64,000 nucleotides of DNA from Gnetum montanum (GCA_015680685.1 MNCI01018056.1:436553-500552); one strand, 5' to 3'; counted from the stretch's first letter, positions 21,385 through 33,600 are shown. The notes: generated by a model not told the origin, from the letters alone. Translations and numbers: made by a program.

Positions 21385-22952
21385 ATGGTTTCTTTTACTG
21401 GTTTTTCTTATTTAAAGAAAAATAAAAATAAAAATAAAGAAAAATCCCAGGAATCAGCTCCTCTTATCGTACAACCAACCGAAACTATTAAAAAAGTTGC
21501 AATTAGAGCTACGATAGTAGGAGCCATTAAATCAGTTTGTAAATTCTTATGAATGGTAACCCATGAATGTGCCAACAAAGATGTTCATGTTAAATGAAAT
21601 CAACAAAGCAGCCAAGAAAACCTACACAAATTCAACCATCTAGAAGCACTCGTAGCCTTTATAAATGTACAAAAGTTAATCAAAACCAAAACCAAGAATA
21701 ACCAATACAATCAAGATCTGATTATTCTTCCCCTCAGGAGACACAAAATCCCAACGAGAAAATACAACCTAATTTTTCCATAACTGACAACCCTCTATTT
21801 GACATTTGAACATCAACCATGAGTTCAACTATGAGGGTAGGATCTCAAAATTTAAATATTACCTCAATATCAACCTATGTGACCACAATAGGAGGTATGA
21901 CCCAACTAATAAGTACTTTGAATATACAAACCTCAACAATAGTAACCTCATTACCAAGTCCTATAGTAACTCCAACAGTAGCTTTAACTTATACTATGGG
22001 ATCATCCTCACATCATGTACCTCCTCCATTTTCTTTAGGACCAATTCCTCTTTCTTTCAGTAGTTTGAGTTATAATGTTCAAATTAATCAGGTATTCTCA
22101 GGACAAACCCTTGGAGAATTATTAAATTAAAGAACATCAATTATACCTCAAGGTCCATTGGTTTTTCCACAAGGAAGAGATGTAGAGGTTAAAAATATTC
22201 ACTTATTACCTATTTTTAAGGGGACAAATGATGAAGATCCGATCACTCACATAAGAGAATTTGAAACAACATTAGCTATGTTAGCACCTCAAAGTGGGGA
22301 TAGGACTAAAATGATTGCTTTCAAATCAACCCTAAAAGATAAAGCTGATTTTTGGCTACAAACCCTTTGAACACAAATTAGTTCTTGGGATGAGTTTAAA
22401 AATTCTTTCCTACAAAGATTTCTTTTTAATGATAGGCTATACTCATTAAGAAAGCAATTAATGAGTTTCATGCAACATGAGGAAGAGGACTATGAAAGCA
22501 TATTTGATAGATTTAAAGGGTTACGTTTAAAAAATCCAAACCATGGCTTCCTAGCCCATCAATTAATCCAAATCTTTGTAAAAGGTTTACTACCCTATTG
22601 TAGGAAAAATGTTGACTTTGCATGTGAGGGAAATATTTTAAATGTGACACTAGAAGATGGTTGGAGAATTATAGATTCACTAGTAGACCAAAGTAAACGT
22701 TGGCCAAAACTCAACATTATGTAAGGCATGACTCAACAAATAGAACAATTAAATAGAAAATTCAATGAGTTAACATGATTGATTAAAAAACAAGCTCATG
22801 GAATTCAAAGTGAAGCATGCAATATTTGTGGTAGTCCCCAACATGACCAAACAACTTGCCTAGCCTTGTATTATTGTCAAGGGGAAATGCAAGAGTTAGC
22901 TAAGGCTTTTCAACAATTTAAGAGCCAACCAACAATGAGCTTTTCTCAATGA
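21385..22952 (+). pseudogene. gag of E6 with CCHC zinc knuckle, truncated
   Basis: A start at 21385 (MVSFTGFSYLKKNKN) precedes a Ser/Thr-rich stretch (21819-22130) and the retrotrans_gag core (about 22180-22720: LLPIFKGTNDEDPITHIREF, FWLQTL, WDEFKNSFLQRF, YESIFDRFKGL). A canonical CX2CX4HX4C knuckle, CNICGSPQHDQTTC, is at 22818-22859 with all four ligands. One frameshift lies between 21600 and 21819, and a few stops occur. After 22952 the sequence switches to minus-strand E5 pol, so protease and pol of E6 are lost. The unbroken knuckle suggests that E6 is younger than E5 or decayed less. Confidence 0.82.
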
Positions 22953-22959
22953 CCATTCT

Positions 22960-23640
22960 ACCATTGTAAGATCAAATTCCTACAAGATCCCCAGCCATTA
23001 TATGAGATGGGGGCTCATCGTCGGCTTGTTTATTAGGAAGCATATGACACTGTGATTTGTGTGCATAAAAACCTTGTATTCAAGCACATAATGCCTGAAC
23101 TTCTCTAGAGCAAACATCACTTCCATTAATTTTTTTTTTGTAGTGGTGTAGTTTAGTTGTGCATCCACAATGCTTTGGCTAGCACAGTGAATGTAATATG
23201 GACATTTCTTATCATCTAACTACATTAGCACTACTCCCAAGGTGTAATTTGATGCATCATTCATAATATGAAATGGTTTGGACTAGTCAAGTATTTGTAG
23301 GATTGGAGTTTCTATAAGCTTCTCTTTCAACTATTGGAATGTTTTCTTACATTCTACAGTCTAGACAAAAGGAGCATGTTTCTTTGTCAGCTTTACCAAC
23401 AAGTTTGCAATCTTAGAGAAATTGTTTATGAATTACCAGTAGTAGCCAGTATGTCCAAGGAATGACTGAATATCTTTGACAATTTCTGGTTGATGGATTA
23501 TTCCTTGGATGACCCTTATTTTTTAGGGGCTACCTCAATTCGTTATTGTGAGATTCTGTGCCCCAATATAATGTCCTCCTAGACCATGAGGTGAATTTTC
23601 TACCAATTGAGCCATAAGTTAGTTTTAACACATCATTTCA
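22960..23640 (-). pseudogene. RNase H of E5, truncated
   Basis: On the minus strand PFHIMNDASNYTLGVVL, CASQSIVDAQLNYTTT and MFALEKFRHYVLEYKVFM match the RNase H of Athila/Tat elements. Reading stops at QEFDLTMV near 22964, exactly where E6 sequence begins. E4 holds the same segment (within 48199-48815). Several stops interrupt it. Confidence 0.75.
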
Positions 23641-23649
23641 ACACTTACT

Positions 23650-24142
23650 CAAGGTAGTCTAGGGCTTTCTCAAGTGTAGCTCCATAGGTGGAGAAGTCAT
23701 GCATGAAGACTTCCACACCACTACTGATTTTCTATTGAAAAATGCTTAGGACTAGGTGTTGAAATGTGGTAGGAGAATTGCATAGACCAAACAACATCTT
23801 ACGATATGCAAAAGTTCCCCAGGGACTCATGAACGTTGTCTTTGCTTGGTCTTTTGGTGCAATTTGAATTTGGTTATAGCCACTATAACCATCTAGAAAG
23901 TTGTAGTAGTAATGCTCAAATATGGTGTTGGGCACTTGGTCAACAAATGACAACAGAAAATGGTCCTTAAATTTTTCCATGTTTAGTAGCCTAAAATTGA
24001 TGTAGATCCACCATTTGCCACCTTTCTTTGGCACAATTACAAGTGGGCTAACCCACTCGCTATCCACAATGGGATAGATGAACCCTACTTTGAGGAGTTT
24101 CTTGATTTTCCTTTTGATGATTTTCTTCAATTTGGGGTTCAA
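23650..24142 (-). pseudogene. Athila/Tat-type reverse transcriptase of E5
   Basis: A 136-codon open stretch (24142 down to 23732) shows KLLKVGFIYPIVDSEWVSPL, VIVPKKGGKW, YNFLDGYSGYNQIQIAP, KTTFMSPWGTFAYRKM and LFGLCNSPTTFQ. These are diagnostic for the Athila/Tat branch of Ty3. Downstream the catalytic box is VFMHDFSTYG, where VFMDDFSVYG is expected, so one catalytic Asp is changed to His. The domain continues into RNase H and is preceded by protease. Confidence 0.88.
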
Positions 24143-25300
24143 CCACCTCTATGGTTGTCATTTTGGCTTCATGGCTAGGTCAATGTAGATGTGATGCTAG
24201 CATATCCTAGGATCAATCCTTGTGAGTTCAAGATATGACTAATCAAAAATTGTTGGCCATCTTTCAACTACTTTCAATAGCATTATTTTCTATTCTGGAG
24301 CAAGTTTTACATTGATTATAACTAGCTTCCCATTTGTCAAAAATAGATATTCCATTCCAGCTGGTAACATTTTTAGCTTAAGGGGCTCTTGTTTGAATTT
24401 GTTAGGAATTTTCAACTCTCCCCAATGAGTATCATCATTTGTATCATCAAAGAGTTAGTGATGAACTTACTCAAGTTCATCCATGCCTGTGACGTACGCA
24501 CATGTCAGGCTCTTAGTTGGTTCCATGCAAAGTGACTACTTTCTAAATCAGTGGTCAACCACTAGGTGCCTTCCTATTTTGAGCTGCTATGTATAGACAC
24601 CTTTGAATTTCTACTTCTAGTGCACACTATTTGCATGCAAAGATAGATGCTTGCTTGATGGCCCAAAGTTTTTACACATAATTGCACCCAATATTGTTGT
24701 ACAAGATGCATGGAACTCTCTTCTTCTCGATCTTTCCAAATGCATTTTCTTTAGATATCTTCAAGGAAAGATCTATGATGCCCATTCTTGCATCGACAGT
24801 GCTTAGCCATGCCCTTCCCATGATGGTTAAAAAATCCCCTTTTTAGTTCTCCACTTTGATTACCAAGAAATCGATAGGATAAGATCACCCATAGATAGTG
24901 ATTACAATGTCTTCTACCAGTTCCAATAGAACAATGATAGACTAGTCTACCAATTCTAATCTTATGTTACTCTTCTTAAGAGGAGGTAGGTTTCAAATAG
25001 TTTACATCTCATGAGAAATTAAATTAACACCAAAACTTGAATCAAGAAGAGCCTTGCACAGTTTATTCCCAGCAATCTACAAATAAATTAGAGGACTTCT
25101 AGGATCAGCTAATTTCCCGGGAAGATTTCTTGCATGGATCCAATTAGATGTAGTGTGAGTAAGCATTACAATATGGATCCTTGGTACAGCTTGGTTTGAA
25201 GGAGACCCAAAGGAATCTGATATGGAGAAAGAGGTAGGAGTAGAATTGGCAATTGTGGATGTAGGTGAAGGCTTAGGTGGACTACGAGGCCGAAAGAAAG
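24143..25300 (-). pseudogene. Aspartic protease and linker of E5
   Basis: On the minus strand, LPGKLADPRSPLIYLQIAG leads to CKALLDSSFGVNLIS and then NLPPLKKSNIRLEL. The catalytic triad DSG/DTG is here DSS, a Gly-to-Ser change that should kill activity. A TIMGRAWLSTVDA block and a Leu-rich linker follow. The protease would cut the Gag-Pol polyprotein. Stops are present. Confidence 0.78.
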
Positions 25301-27709
25301 GTCTTTCTTTGATAGGGCATTCAATTCCTATGATTGATGATTGGGTTGCAAATTAACAACCCTCATAGCATTACATTGTTATAGTTGAGTGGGAAGTTCA
25401 CTTTGCATTAGTGGAGCAAGCAGTAGTTGTGCAACTAGAGGAAGAGTATGTGCAAGGATAGGAGAAGGATAAGGATAAGAGGTGATATCCCTTCTTTTAT
25501 GTGGTGAATGAGCTCAATAATAATTTGAAGGGTGGTAGTGATGCTGAAAATTAGAAACATGACTGGAGGAGTCATGTGGAGACATGGGTTGCTACACATG
25601 CTAACCATATGGATTAGGCTGCTAGTAAGGGTACTGTTGTCTTGGCAGTGCCAACACCCATGATTGTGATTGTTGCCATTATTGATACTATTCATATGGT
25701 TGTGGTGGAGCTCCACTTGGATAATACAGTTATTTTTGGTGGAACTGCTTGAGATTACCTTGAGGATAAGGTAATCTTCTAGATGTTTACCTTTGTGTAA
25801 GTCGTGGATGTAAGGCATACACCCTAGACTCATATAGATGTGACACAACAGGGCAACATCCCTTAGGATGTTTGTACTAAAAAATGTCACACCCATGATC
25901 ATCATCTGATTCACTATTTGCAACCTCTTGTATTGTAGCAATCTTGCCCTTACCTTTGTAATATGCATGTTTGGCTCCCTTGCGCCTTCTACACTCACAC
26001 TCACTACTTTGTTCGTTGGACTCTTTAGCAATTTTGAGCACAACTTGGAATCTATTATCCATTGAGTCCCTTAATTGATCAACCTTGGCTATAAGTTCAA
26101 ATTGGAATTTTTGGAGTGGCAAGGCTTTCTTATGCACCCCCTCATCAAATACAAACTCATCCTCACTATCATAGAATCGAACCTCCCTATTGCGAATGGA
26201 AAGATCATAGTTGTACTCTTCTACATTTCCTCTTTTTCTTAGTTTGTCCTCATCTTTGGTGACCTACTTTATTAATCTTTGTATCTGATAGGTAGTTAGT
26301 TCTAACAATTGCCCTTGGGCATAGACACGAAGGGTTTTCCTCATTTCATTATAAAGCCCATCTACAATATGGTGAAGTTAAACCAATTGAGAATAACCAT
26401 GGCTAGGATATTTGTGCATCAAGGCATAGTATTGGCCAATGGCGACATCCAAGGATTTGTGTATTTCTTGTTTCCACCCTTGGATTTGCTTCCTTAAGTT
26501 TAATACTCTATAGTACATTTGATACTTATCATTGAACAACTCAAGCATGGTAGTCCATCATTTGATAGATTTTGGCTCTAAGGACTAGTACCAATTTTTT
26601 GCTTCCTTGATGAGTGTCCTAAGGAACAACTTCAATTTCTACCACTTTTTCTCTATGTTTTGCAAGGCACATGCATCTTGGAAAGCTTGAAGATGATTCT
26701 GTCGATCAGAGTTATATCCTCCAAATTGAGGAATATTGTTCATGTCTAATCGTTTAATCTGGCTATCTTTCACATGCCTTGTTGGAATTTTGGCTACCTT
26801 TGCAATGTTAAGCATACTTTAGGTACCAAATAGAGGCTCATCAAGGTCTTGATCATGGTGCCTACAATGCCCTCTACTACCCCTTCATTCATGGTGATGT
26901 GCCTCTCTTGAACATCTGCACCCTTGATCTTGTTTGTTCCGATGGCCCCTTTAGTTATTTTGGTCCCGTCAGTCATTTCATTCATTTTGATCACCTCCAT
27001 CATGGTCCCACCTTATGCAGTCACATTCAAAGCCAAAAGAAGAAGATGATGATGAAGGGAAGGAGGAAGGAGAACCAACACCATCATAGTGCCTACTACC
27101 ACCTCTTTGGCATTTGCGACCATGATCTCGATCATGCTTCTTGTCTACATTCTTATCTTAATTTGCCCCTTTGGATCCTTTGTTGTCATTGGATCCCTTG
27201 TTACTAGAATCAAGATTGTGAATTGTGGAGTGCAGATTTTGATTTTGACCTTCATCACCAAAGTCAAAGAGAGGAGTTTCATTGAATGGAAAACTCCCAA
27301 AGAAGGATTCCCCACTAGCTTGTTGGTACAACAGGAATGGAGAATTGTTAAGCCCTTTTTCCTTTGAAAATTCATAGCATTGTTCTAGTTTTCCATCTCG
27401 CAGATGTTGTGCCTTGGTGGGATAATAATCCCTAGCATCAACATCTTCCAAAATATACTTCCCATGGTGGTCTTATAGACCACATCGTGCAAGCATTTGA
27501 TAGAGCATTGTAGAAGTAGCATGATCGAGCAACAACATAATGTTGTCCTCCATGTCATGCCACCGTAGCTATTCATCCTAGTGTAGGATGAAAGTGAAGT
27601 TTAGCACATACTTATTAGTATGAGTATATATAATTCGATACTATTAAGGCTTTGGCAAATTAACCCTATTGACCTTGGATGGAGAATTGCTCTTATGAGA
27701 AGAAGATAT
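25301..27709 (-). pseudogene. gag of E5
   Basis: The expected MSSSH start is ISSSH (ATA at about 27707-27709), so the start codon is mutated. Next come YTHTNKYVLNFTFIL, a block with VDARDYYPTKAQHLRDGK (27158-27451 open), a His/Arg/Ser-rich stretch, the retrotrans_gag core near 26400-26700 and a zinc-knuckle remnant (CDIF, stop, YKHPKGCC) at about 25850-25895. The C-terminus is Gln/Pro/Tyr-rich. A 202-codon open stretch at 25435-26043 is a different frame of this gag, left open because the Gln-rich true frame has gathered the stops. Confidence 0.8.
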
Positions 27710-27848
27710 TTTTAGTTAGTGAATAAAAATCATAGTGTGCTTTGAGAATTTGTTGTAGTAATTATGAAATAAGATATGACTCTAAGGTTTGTTTCAATGA
27801 TTTAAATACTTTTCACTAGGTCCTAGATAGTGTACAAAAAAAAAAGAT

Positions 27849-27865
27849 CCATAGTAATGGCACCA
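27849..27865 (-). other. Primer-binding site of E5
   Basis: The minus strand reads TTGGTGCCATTACTATGG next to the LTR edge at 27867, a decayed tRNA-Asp complement. It fixes the 5' LTR and the orientation. Confidence 0.65.
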
Positions 27866-27866
27866 A

Positions 27867-28723
27867 TGATGAACAATGAGGTACCCCTACATCCAACCAT
27901 ACGAATCACTAAGGCGTTACGTGTGATCCAGTCAAATTTCATGGACCTAGAGTTATCTAATGTCCTAGCTCTTCTAGGAAGTGAAATGGATATTAAGAAC
28001 ATTTTTTGTCTTCCCAACTACACCTGTGAAATTCAAGGGTATGGTTTAAGTGTAAATGAGGTATATGATTTTTATTATTTTGTGTTTTATAGATGTAATC
28101 ACCTACAACAAGAGTAAAAGGTAAAGTAATTAAAGATCTAACTCATCTACTGCCTCGCTAGCCTAACACAAGTAACCATTCCACTTTCCTGGACACATCC
28201 TAAACACATATAGCACTACTGGGCTACCAAACATTAAGCATTTCTAGGTTACCAAGTACTATATGAATGCTCGAAGTGGTTGTGCTTATGTTCATTAACT
28301 ATTGGAAATAAATTGCTTGCTAATTCAAATGCATTAAAAGAAAGAGCAAGAAAGTAAAATGTAATAAAGAAAATATTAAGCTATTCTCAGTGCTACAAGG
28401 ATTATCAAAAGAGTTCATTTTATTCCCGTCACACTACTACACTTAGGTACATCAATGCTCAAACAAAGAACTGTACACACTTAGATTCCTTCTGCAAGCA
28501 CTCAGAAAATATTCTAACTCCAAGGAAAAGAAATGGCAAGAGCTTCACTACTCTGCTTGAAAACTAAACTAAAAACTAACTCGAAATGGGAGCCCATGCA
28601 TGGTATTTATAGACCCAGGGTAGATGCTTTGACGTCGCTTATAAAACATTGCATCTAGACCCTGACATCGTAGTTTTGATGTTTCATACTTGATGTCAAG
28701 GCCAACATACATGCAGTTCATTA
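27867..28723 (-). repeat. 5' LTR of E5 (E2 family)
   Basis: Edges are TGATGAACAATGAGGTACCC (low) and CAGTTCATTA (high), 857 bp. The U5 block, the R region with AGTTGGGAAGAC-like sequence and the U3 edge TRATGAACT match the E2 LTR (30809-31633). A TATA-like TCTATAAATACC lies on the minus strand near 28605-28615. The 28617-28700 stretch beyond it has GACGTC, GACATC and TTGATGTC motifs. Confidence 0.85.
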
Positions 28724-29073
28724 TTTGGGCTCCTATGCTTCTCCTCAAAGTGGAACTTAGTGATAGGTGTGTTAGAGTAGAAATATGTCTTAGCTATCCT
28801 TAGGGAATGATGTTGTATGTGTGTGCAAGTATTATTTCTTGGTCATATGTGTGTGTGCATCTCATTGGTCCTATCATTTGGGTAACTACTAAAGTTATAT
28901 TTTTTTTACTCCTATTTGCTGGACTAATTTGTTGCATACACTTATGTTATGTTTGCAAGTATTATAAACATTAAGGCATAGTTCATCTTTGGCCTAGTCT
29001 AGAAATCTTGGCTACTTTTAAACTTAAGGTTGGTGTTGAATAACACTTCTCTAGAGTAAAGTCACTACACTTT
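28724..29073 (+). repeat. LTR fragment of the E9 family
   Basis: Blocks from about 28830 to CACTACA at 29073 match 8370-8605 in order and orientation. It may be the 3' LTR of E9, since E1 and E5 could have been inserted in between, but pol is absent and no duplication was found. A solo LTR fragment is equally possible. Confidence 0.45.
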
Positions 29074-29189
29074 CTTCTATCCCCCATCCCTATCAAAAAG
29101 ATTACTCTATAATTTTGGTAGAGCCTCATATTGGCTATATGTCAATAATAAGAAGTAACTCAATTCTAGTACACATCGTTTGATTTATT

Positions 29190-29312
29190 ATAGTATGTAG
29201 CCTATAGTTTGTAAGTCATAGGTTCAATCTTGAAAGGTATATTAATCTGATATATCATTATGTTCTAAGAAAGTTTCATGTTATTTTGACATCCCTTCTC
29301 AAAAAAAAAAAA
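29190..29312 (+). repeat. Possible tRNA-derived SINE with A-tail
   Basis: GTAGCCTATAGTTTG (A-box-like) and CATAGGTTCAATCTTG (B-box-like) precede about 80 bases of AT-rich body and a tail of twelve A at about 29301-29312. The A-to-B distance is shorter than in a tRNA, so identification is tentative. Confidence 0.3.
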
Positions 29313-29665
29313 TTCTAAAAAGGATCATCACCTAAAGACACAATGCTCATCCCACCAAGTGGGGTCCTAAGAGGATCAATAGATGAGCAAAAGCCTAATC
29401 TCTTTAGGTGGCTATGTCTAGGCTCAAACCTAGGTCTTCAACTTGAGAAATAAACATCTTACCATCACTTCAAATAATAATCTCTCCAAATAAACCTATC
29501 CAATCAAAAAAAAAAAAAAAACCTTAGAGCATATGATTTGTAGTTATGTAAGTTAGAAGTTTTTTTGTGGGTAAGGATTTGGATGTTGAACCCCAAAAAT
29601 AAAATATTTTGTAAAGAAAATATTTTATAAAGTATAATCATAGAAGAGTATTAAACAAAGTTTCT
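29313..29665. other. Unassigned repeat-like stretch with A-run
   Basis: Contains CTAGGCTCAAACCTAGG (about 29413-29429), which read on the minus strand resembles a Pol III B box. An A-run of about 15 follows at 29507-29522. No coding content is seen. Confidence 0.3.
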
Positions 29666-29668
29666 TTT

Positions 29669-30803
29669 CCTTTTTTTTTTTGAAAGGGAAAGAGGCACCA
29701 CAGGGGTGGGGGTGGCTGGTTAGAGGGGGCATTAGAAGAAGAGGTACCCAAAAAATCATTTTGAATAATATTTACCTTCAAGACATTTAGTCCAATTAGA
29801 ACTTTATTTAGGGGATGGGAAAGTAGGAAGCATTTATTAATCGACAAAAATGAATAATGATATTTAAAAAAAATTTGAGTGCATCAGATCATTAAAGAGA
29901 AAGTTAAATAAAAAGCCCAATAGTTTTGGAAATGCTTTTTTAGGATTTCATCCTTAAAGGTCTTCCTTCTGGGGTAGGAATAGGATTAGGCCTTGACCTT
30001 ATTCAAAAGCACCCTCACAAGTTTTTACTTAGTAAAGGATTTCCTGTAAATAGAAATAGAAAAATCTCTCTAAAGATAAAATAATATATTAATTAAGGAT
30101 AAAGAATAAACAACAACAAAAGTTAAAAGATTCCCATCCTTGACCCTCTTAAAATAAAGAAATTAATACTGTAGAAAGGAAATTAATTGTTAAGTTTTCA
30201 GGAAGAGCTTTTTCACCTAAAGTTGTAGCTAAAAAGTGACATCTTTGAAAATATGGTATTTGACTTCAGAAAAGATATCATAGTTATGCTCTTACTACTA
30301 GAAAATAATTGTAAATTGAAGTTTCCAAATAGAGTAGAGAAAAAGTGGTTGAAGACACTTCAAAATGCAAAGGAAGGAAATAGCTGAAGTAGGTTGATCA
30401 CCAAGAATGAATTTATTGATGCTTAGTTGAAAGCTGTTACAAATTCTAGATGTTTATTTTCAAGCATGTTAAGTAATAGGATAGCCAAAAAAAACATGAG
30501 AAAATGAGTCCTCACTTTTACAAAGATGACATTAAGAAGACATATTTTTCATATATTTAAGATAAGAGCTAATAGTAAGACCTTGTTAAATAAAATACCA
30601 TAAAAAACATAAATGTTAAAAAATGTAGGAGCTTTTCAAATATCTTGCATGTTCCTCATCCAAAAGTACAATGGTAATTTCATTTTCTAGGTCTTATTAA
30701 ATTTTTTATAAATAAAATCATTTTTTGTAATAATATGATAGGTAACTTTTGAATTAAAAGAAAAACTAGATTTTCCATCCTTCCAAAAAATATTTAGAAA
30801 ATC
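29669..30803 (-). pseudogene. L1-like LINE, 3' part: ORF2 C-terminus, 3' UTR and poly(A)
   Basis: Minus-strand reading gives a zf-RVT-like CHLCKSEDSFSHVFFGYP at about 30480-30545 in a decayed ORF2 C-terminus. The 3' UTR ends CCCCTGTGGTGCCTCTTTCC, followed by an A-tail seen as T-run on the plus strand at 29669-29680. The LINE continues at 39976, since E2 is inserted here and duplicates CTAAT. LINEs copy their RNA at the target by nicking with their own endonuclease. Confidence 0.75.
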
Positions 30804-30808
30804 CTAAT

Positions 30809-31633
30809 TGATGAACTACTATTTGTGTCAACTCTAACATCAACATTAGGGCTTGGATCCAACATTGAATATCCGACATCAAGGTATATTCCCCAAGTCT
30901 ATAAATATCATGCCTGAGCTCCCATTTGAAGTAAGTTTTTGATCATTCTTAGTCAGAGTAGTGAAGTTGCAATTTATTTTCCTCAGAGTTAGAATATTTC
31001 TTGAGTGCCCGAAGAAGGAATCTTAAGTGTGTACAATTCTTTATTCAAGCACTGATGTACTTGAGTGTAGCAGTGTGACAAGAATAAAATGAACTCTTTT
31101 GACAATCCTTGCAGCACTGAGAATAGCTTAATATTTTCCTTAATGCATTATGCTTTCATGTTCTTTAGTTTAATACATGTAATTAAGCAATTTATTTCCA
31201 ACAATTAATAAACACAAGCACGACCATTTCAAGCATTCATATAGTACTTGGTAACCCAACAATGCTTAACGTTTGGTAGCCTAGCAGTGCTATATGTGTT
31301 TAGGATGTGTACAGGAAATTGGAATGGTTACTTGTGTTATGCTAGCTAGGCAACAGACATTAGTTTCAATCTACTCTACCCTTTATTCTTATTGTAGATG
31401 ATTATATCCATAAAGCATAAAACAATAAGAATTCATATTCCTCAATTACACTTAAACGATACCCTTGAGCTTCACAAGTGTAGTTGGGAAGACACCGAAT
31501 GTTCTCAATGCCATTTCACTTCCTAGAGGAACTAGTGTATGAGATGACTATAGGTCCATGGAATTCGAACAGATTGCACGTAACGCCTTAGTGATTCATC
31601 TGTTTGGGTGTATGGGTACCTCACCACTCATCA
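30809..31633 (+). repeat. 5' LTR of E2
   Basis: It runs from TGATGAACTACTATTTG to CACCACTCATCA, 825 bp. U3 holds ACATCAAC, ACATTGAA and GACATCAAGG ahead of the TATA box CTATAAATA at about 30899-30907. The U5 end has GGGTACCTCACCACTCATCA. Confidence 0.88.
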
Positions 31634-31634
31634 T

Positions 31635-31652
31635 TGGCATCATTTCCAGGGA
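31635..31652 (+). other. Primer-binding site of E2
   Basis: TGGCATCATTTCCAGGGA is a decayed tRNA-Asp complement, directly after the LTR. Confidence 0.65.
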
Positions 31653-31784
31653 CTTTTTTGTTGTTTGATCTAGGATCTAGTGAAAGTATTTAAATCATTG
31701 GAATGAACCTGAGAGTTATATCTTGCATTACAATTACTACATCAAATTCTCAAAGCATACTATGACTTTTTTTACTAATCGAAA

Positions 31785-32270
31785 ATGTCTTCTTCTCATA
31801 GGAGCACTTCTCTACCCAAGCCTGATAATGTTCATCCATCCAAGCTTGAATAGTACAGAATTACATACACTCATCTTGATGAGTATGTGCCAAACTTCAC
31901 CTTCATCCTACACCAGGATGAATAGTTGCAGTGTGATATGGAGGGAAACATCATGTTGCTTCCCAATCATGCTACTTCTACAATGCTTTATCAAATGCTT
32001 ACATGATGTGGTTTTCAAGACTACCATTGGAAATATATCGTAGAAGATGTTGATGTCAGGGATTATCAGCTCATTGAAGCACAACGCCTACAAGATCAGC
32101 AGCTAGAGCAGCACTGTGAACTTTCAAAAGGAAAAGGAATTAACGATTCTCCATTCCTATTGTACCAACAAGCTAGTGGAGATATTCCACTCAATGATGC
32201 TCCTCTCTTTAACTTCAATGATGAAGGTCAAAACTAGAATTTTCACTCCACAGTTCACAATCTTGATTCT
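31785..32270 (+). pseudogene. gag of E2, N-terminal part
   Basis: ATG at 31785 starts MSSSHRSTSL, then YTHLDEYVPNFTFILHQDE, IVEDVDVRDYQLIEAQRL and SPFLLYQQASG. The frame is cut at HNLDSS by E3 and resumes with SNKGSND at 36907. Several stops are present. This reading across the insertion confirms that E3 is a later arrival. Confidence 0.85.
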
Positions 32271-32275
32271 AGTAA

Positions 32276-32622
32276 TGATGAGTTGCGAGGTACCCCTACA
32301 CTCAACCATACGAATACGAGCGTAGCACACATGATCCAGTCAAACTCCGCAGAATAAGTGCCTACACACCTTATGGAACACTTAAGGTTAATTATTCGTT
32401 GTCTTCCAAAACTTACTTGTAGTTGTCATAGTGGTATGGTTAAGTAAGTCTGAGGTATATGATTTTTATGTCTTTTCGATTTTATCTCCTATGCTGATAA
32501 GGTGAAGGGTGAAGAGACTAATTAAATAAATTTAACTAACTAACTAAGTCTTAATTAACCTAGCATCAACATCCATTCCCACTTACTGTTCACACCCTGA
32601 ACCGATGCAACTTTGGTTACCA
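32276..32622 (-). repeat. 3' LTR of E3, truncated
   Basis: It matches 36063-36411 closely from TGATGAGTTGCGAGGTACCC to CTTTGGTTACCA. At 32623 the sequence continues as the protease-RT linker (GGGGCTCTTGTC). The missing part is everything 5' of this point in LTR sense, including U3 and TATA. Confidence 0.88.
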
Positions 32623-33600
32623 GGGGCTCTTGTCTAAATTCCTTAGGAATCTCCAACTTTCCCCAATTAATGTTTTCGAAGTTAAGGGCTGGAAGTTGGC
32701 AACAAACTTTCTCTAGTACATCTGTGCTTTCAATGTAAGCACTAGTTATCCCCTCAGTTAGTTTCATGCATGTTATCGAGTTTCTCCCTTGATCAACCAT
32801 CAGCCACTGGGTGTTTTCTTGTTATGTGGTTGCTGCATATAGGCACTTTTTTATGTCAATATCTTATGCACACCGATTGCATGCAGGCAATGTTAAACTT
32901 TGCATCACCCATGATTTCTACACGCAATGGCACCCTATGTCACTATATGCGATGCATGGAACTCTCTTCCTCTCAGTCTTTCTAAAAGTATTTTTCATGG
33001 ATATTTCTAAGGAAAGATTGCAGATTCCTAGGCGTGCATCAATTGTACTTAGCTATGCCCTTCCCATTATTATTGGAAAATCCCCTTTATCATTGTTTAT
33101 TTGGATCACCAGGAAATCAGCTAGGTATGACCAACCACCCACGGTGGTAAAAATGTCCTCAACTTATCCTAAAGAAATAGTGATGAACTGGTCAACCAGC
33201 TCTAAGTGAATATTGCTCTTCTTAAGTGGAGGAAGGTTCTAGGTTTTATACAATTCTTGTGAGATTAAGTTGACTTCAGAGCCTGAGTCAAGAAGAGCCT
33301 TATGAGGTTCATTCCTAGCAACCTGAAGATAAATTAGGGGGCTCCTAGGATCAAATAATTTCTTGGGAAGGTGGCCTATCTTAATCTAGTCAGTTATAGT
33401 ATGTTTTAACATAAAATTGTGCATTGGGTGCGATTTCTTGTTTGAAGGGCATCCTGAAACTTTATTTGGTACGACGGTGTTTAGATGTTCAACCACTTGT
33501 GAGGGTGAGGGCTTAGTTGGATTGTTGGTTCTAAAGAAAGGTCTTTTTGGCATAAAATTTTCAAGACCAACTGAGAATTGAGGATTGGAAGCCCTCGTGA
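32623..33600 (-). pseudogene. Aspartic protease of E3
   Basis: Minus-strand reading gives FDPRSPLIYLQVARNE, HKALLDSGSEVNLISQELY, NLPPLKKSNIHLELVD and FPIIMGRA. The catalytic DSG is intact, with the Asp codon at 33287-33289. A linker with YIESTDVLEKVC and WGKLEIPKEFRQEPL follows and breaks off at the LTR junction. Stops occur at a few positions. It would process Gag. It is in the same frame region as gag, so a Gag-Pro fusion is likely. Confidence 0.85.

Noticed and set aside
27089-27367. Plus-strand open frames over E5 gag as genes
   Set aside because: They are antisense shadows of a gag reading recognised on the minus strand.
20155-28723. Stating that the two E5-family LTRs are certainly one insertion
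   Set aside because: The outside pentamers are GTTAG and TTTGG, which do not match, and the interior is rearranged.
7837-29073. Treating 8370-8605 and 28780-29073 as the two LTRs of one 21-kb element
   Set aside because: The similarity is real, but no pol, polypurine tract or target duplication supports the pairing.
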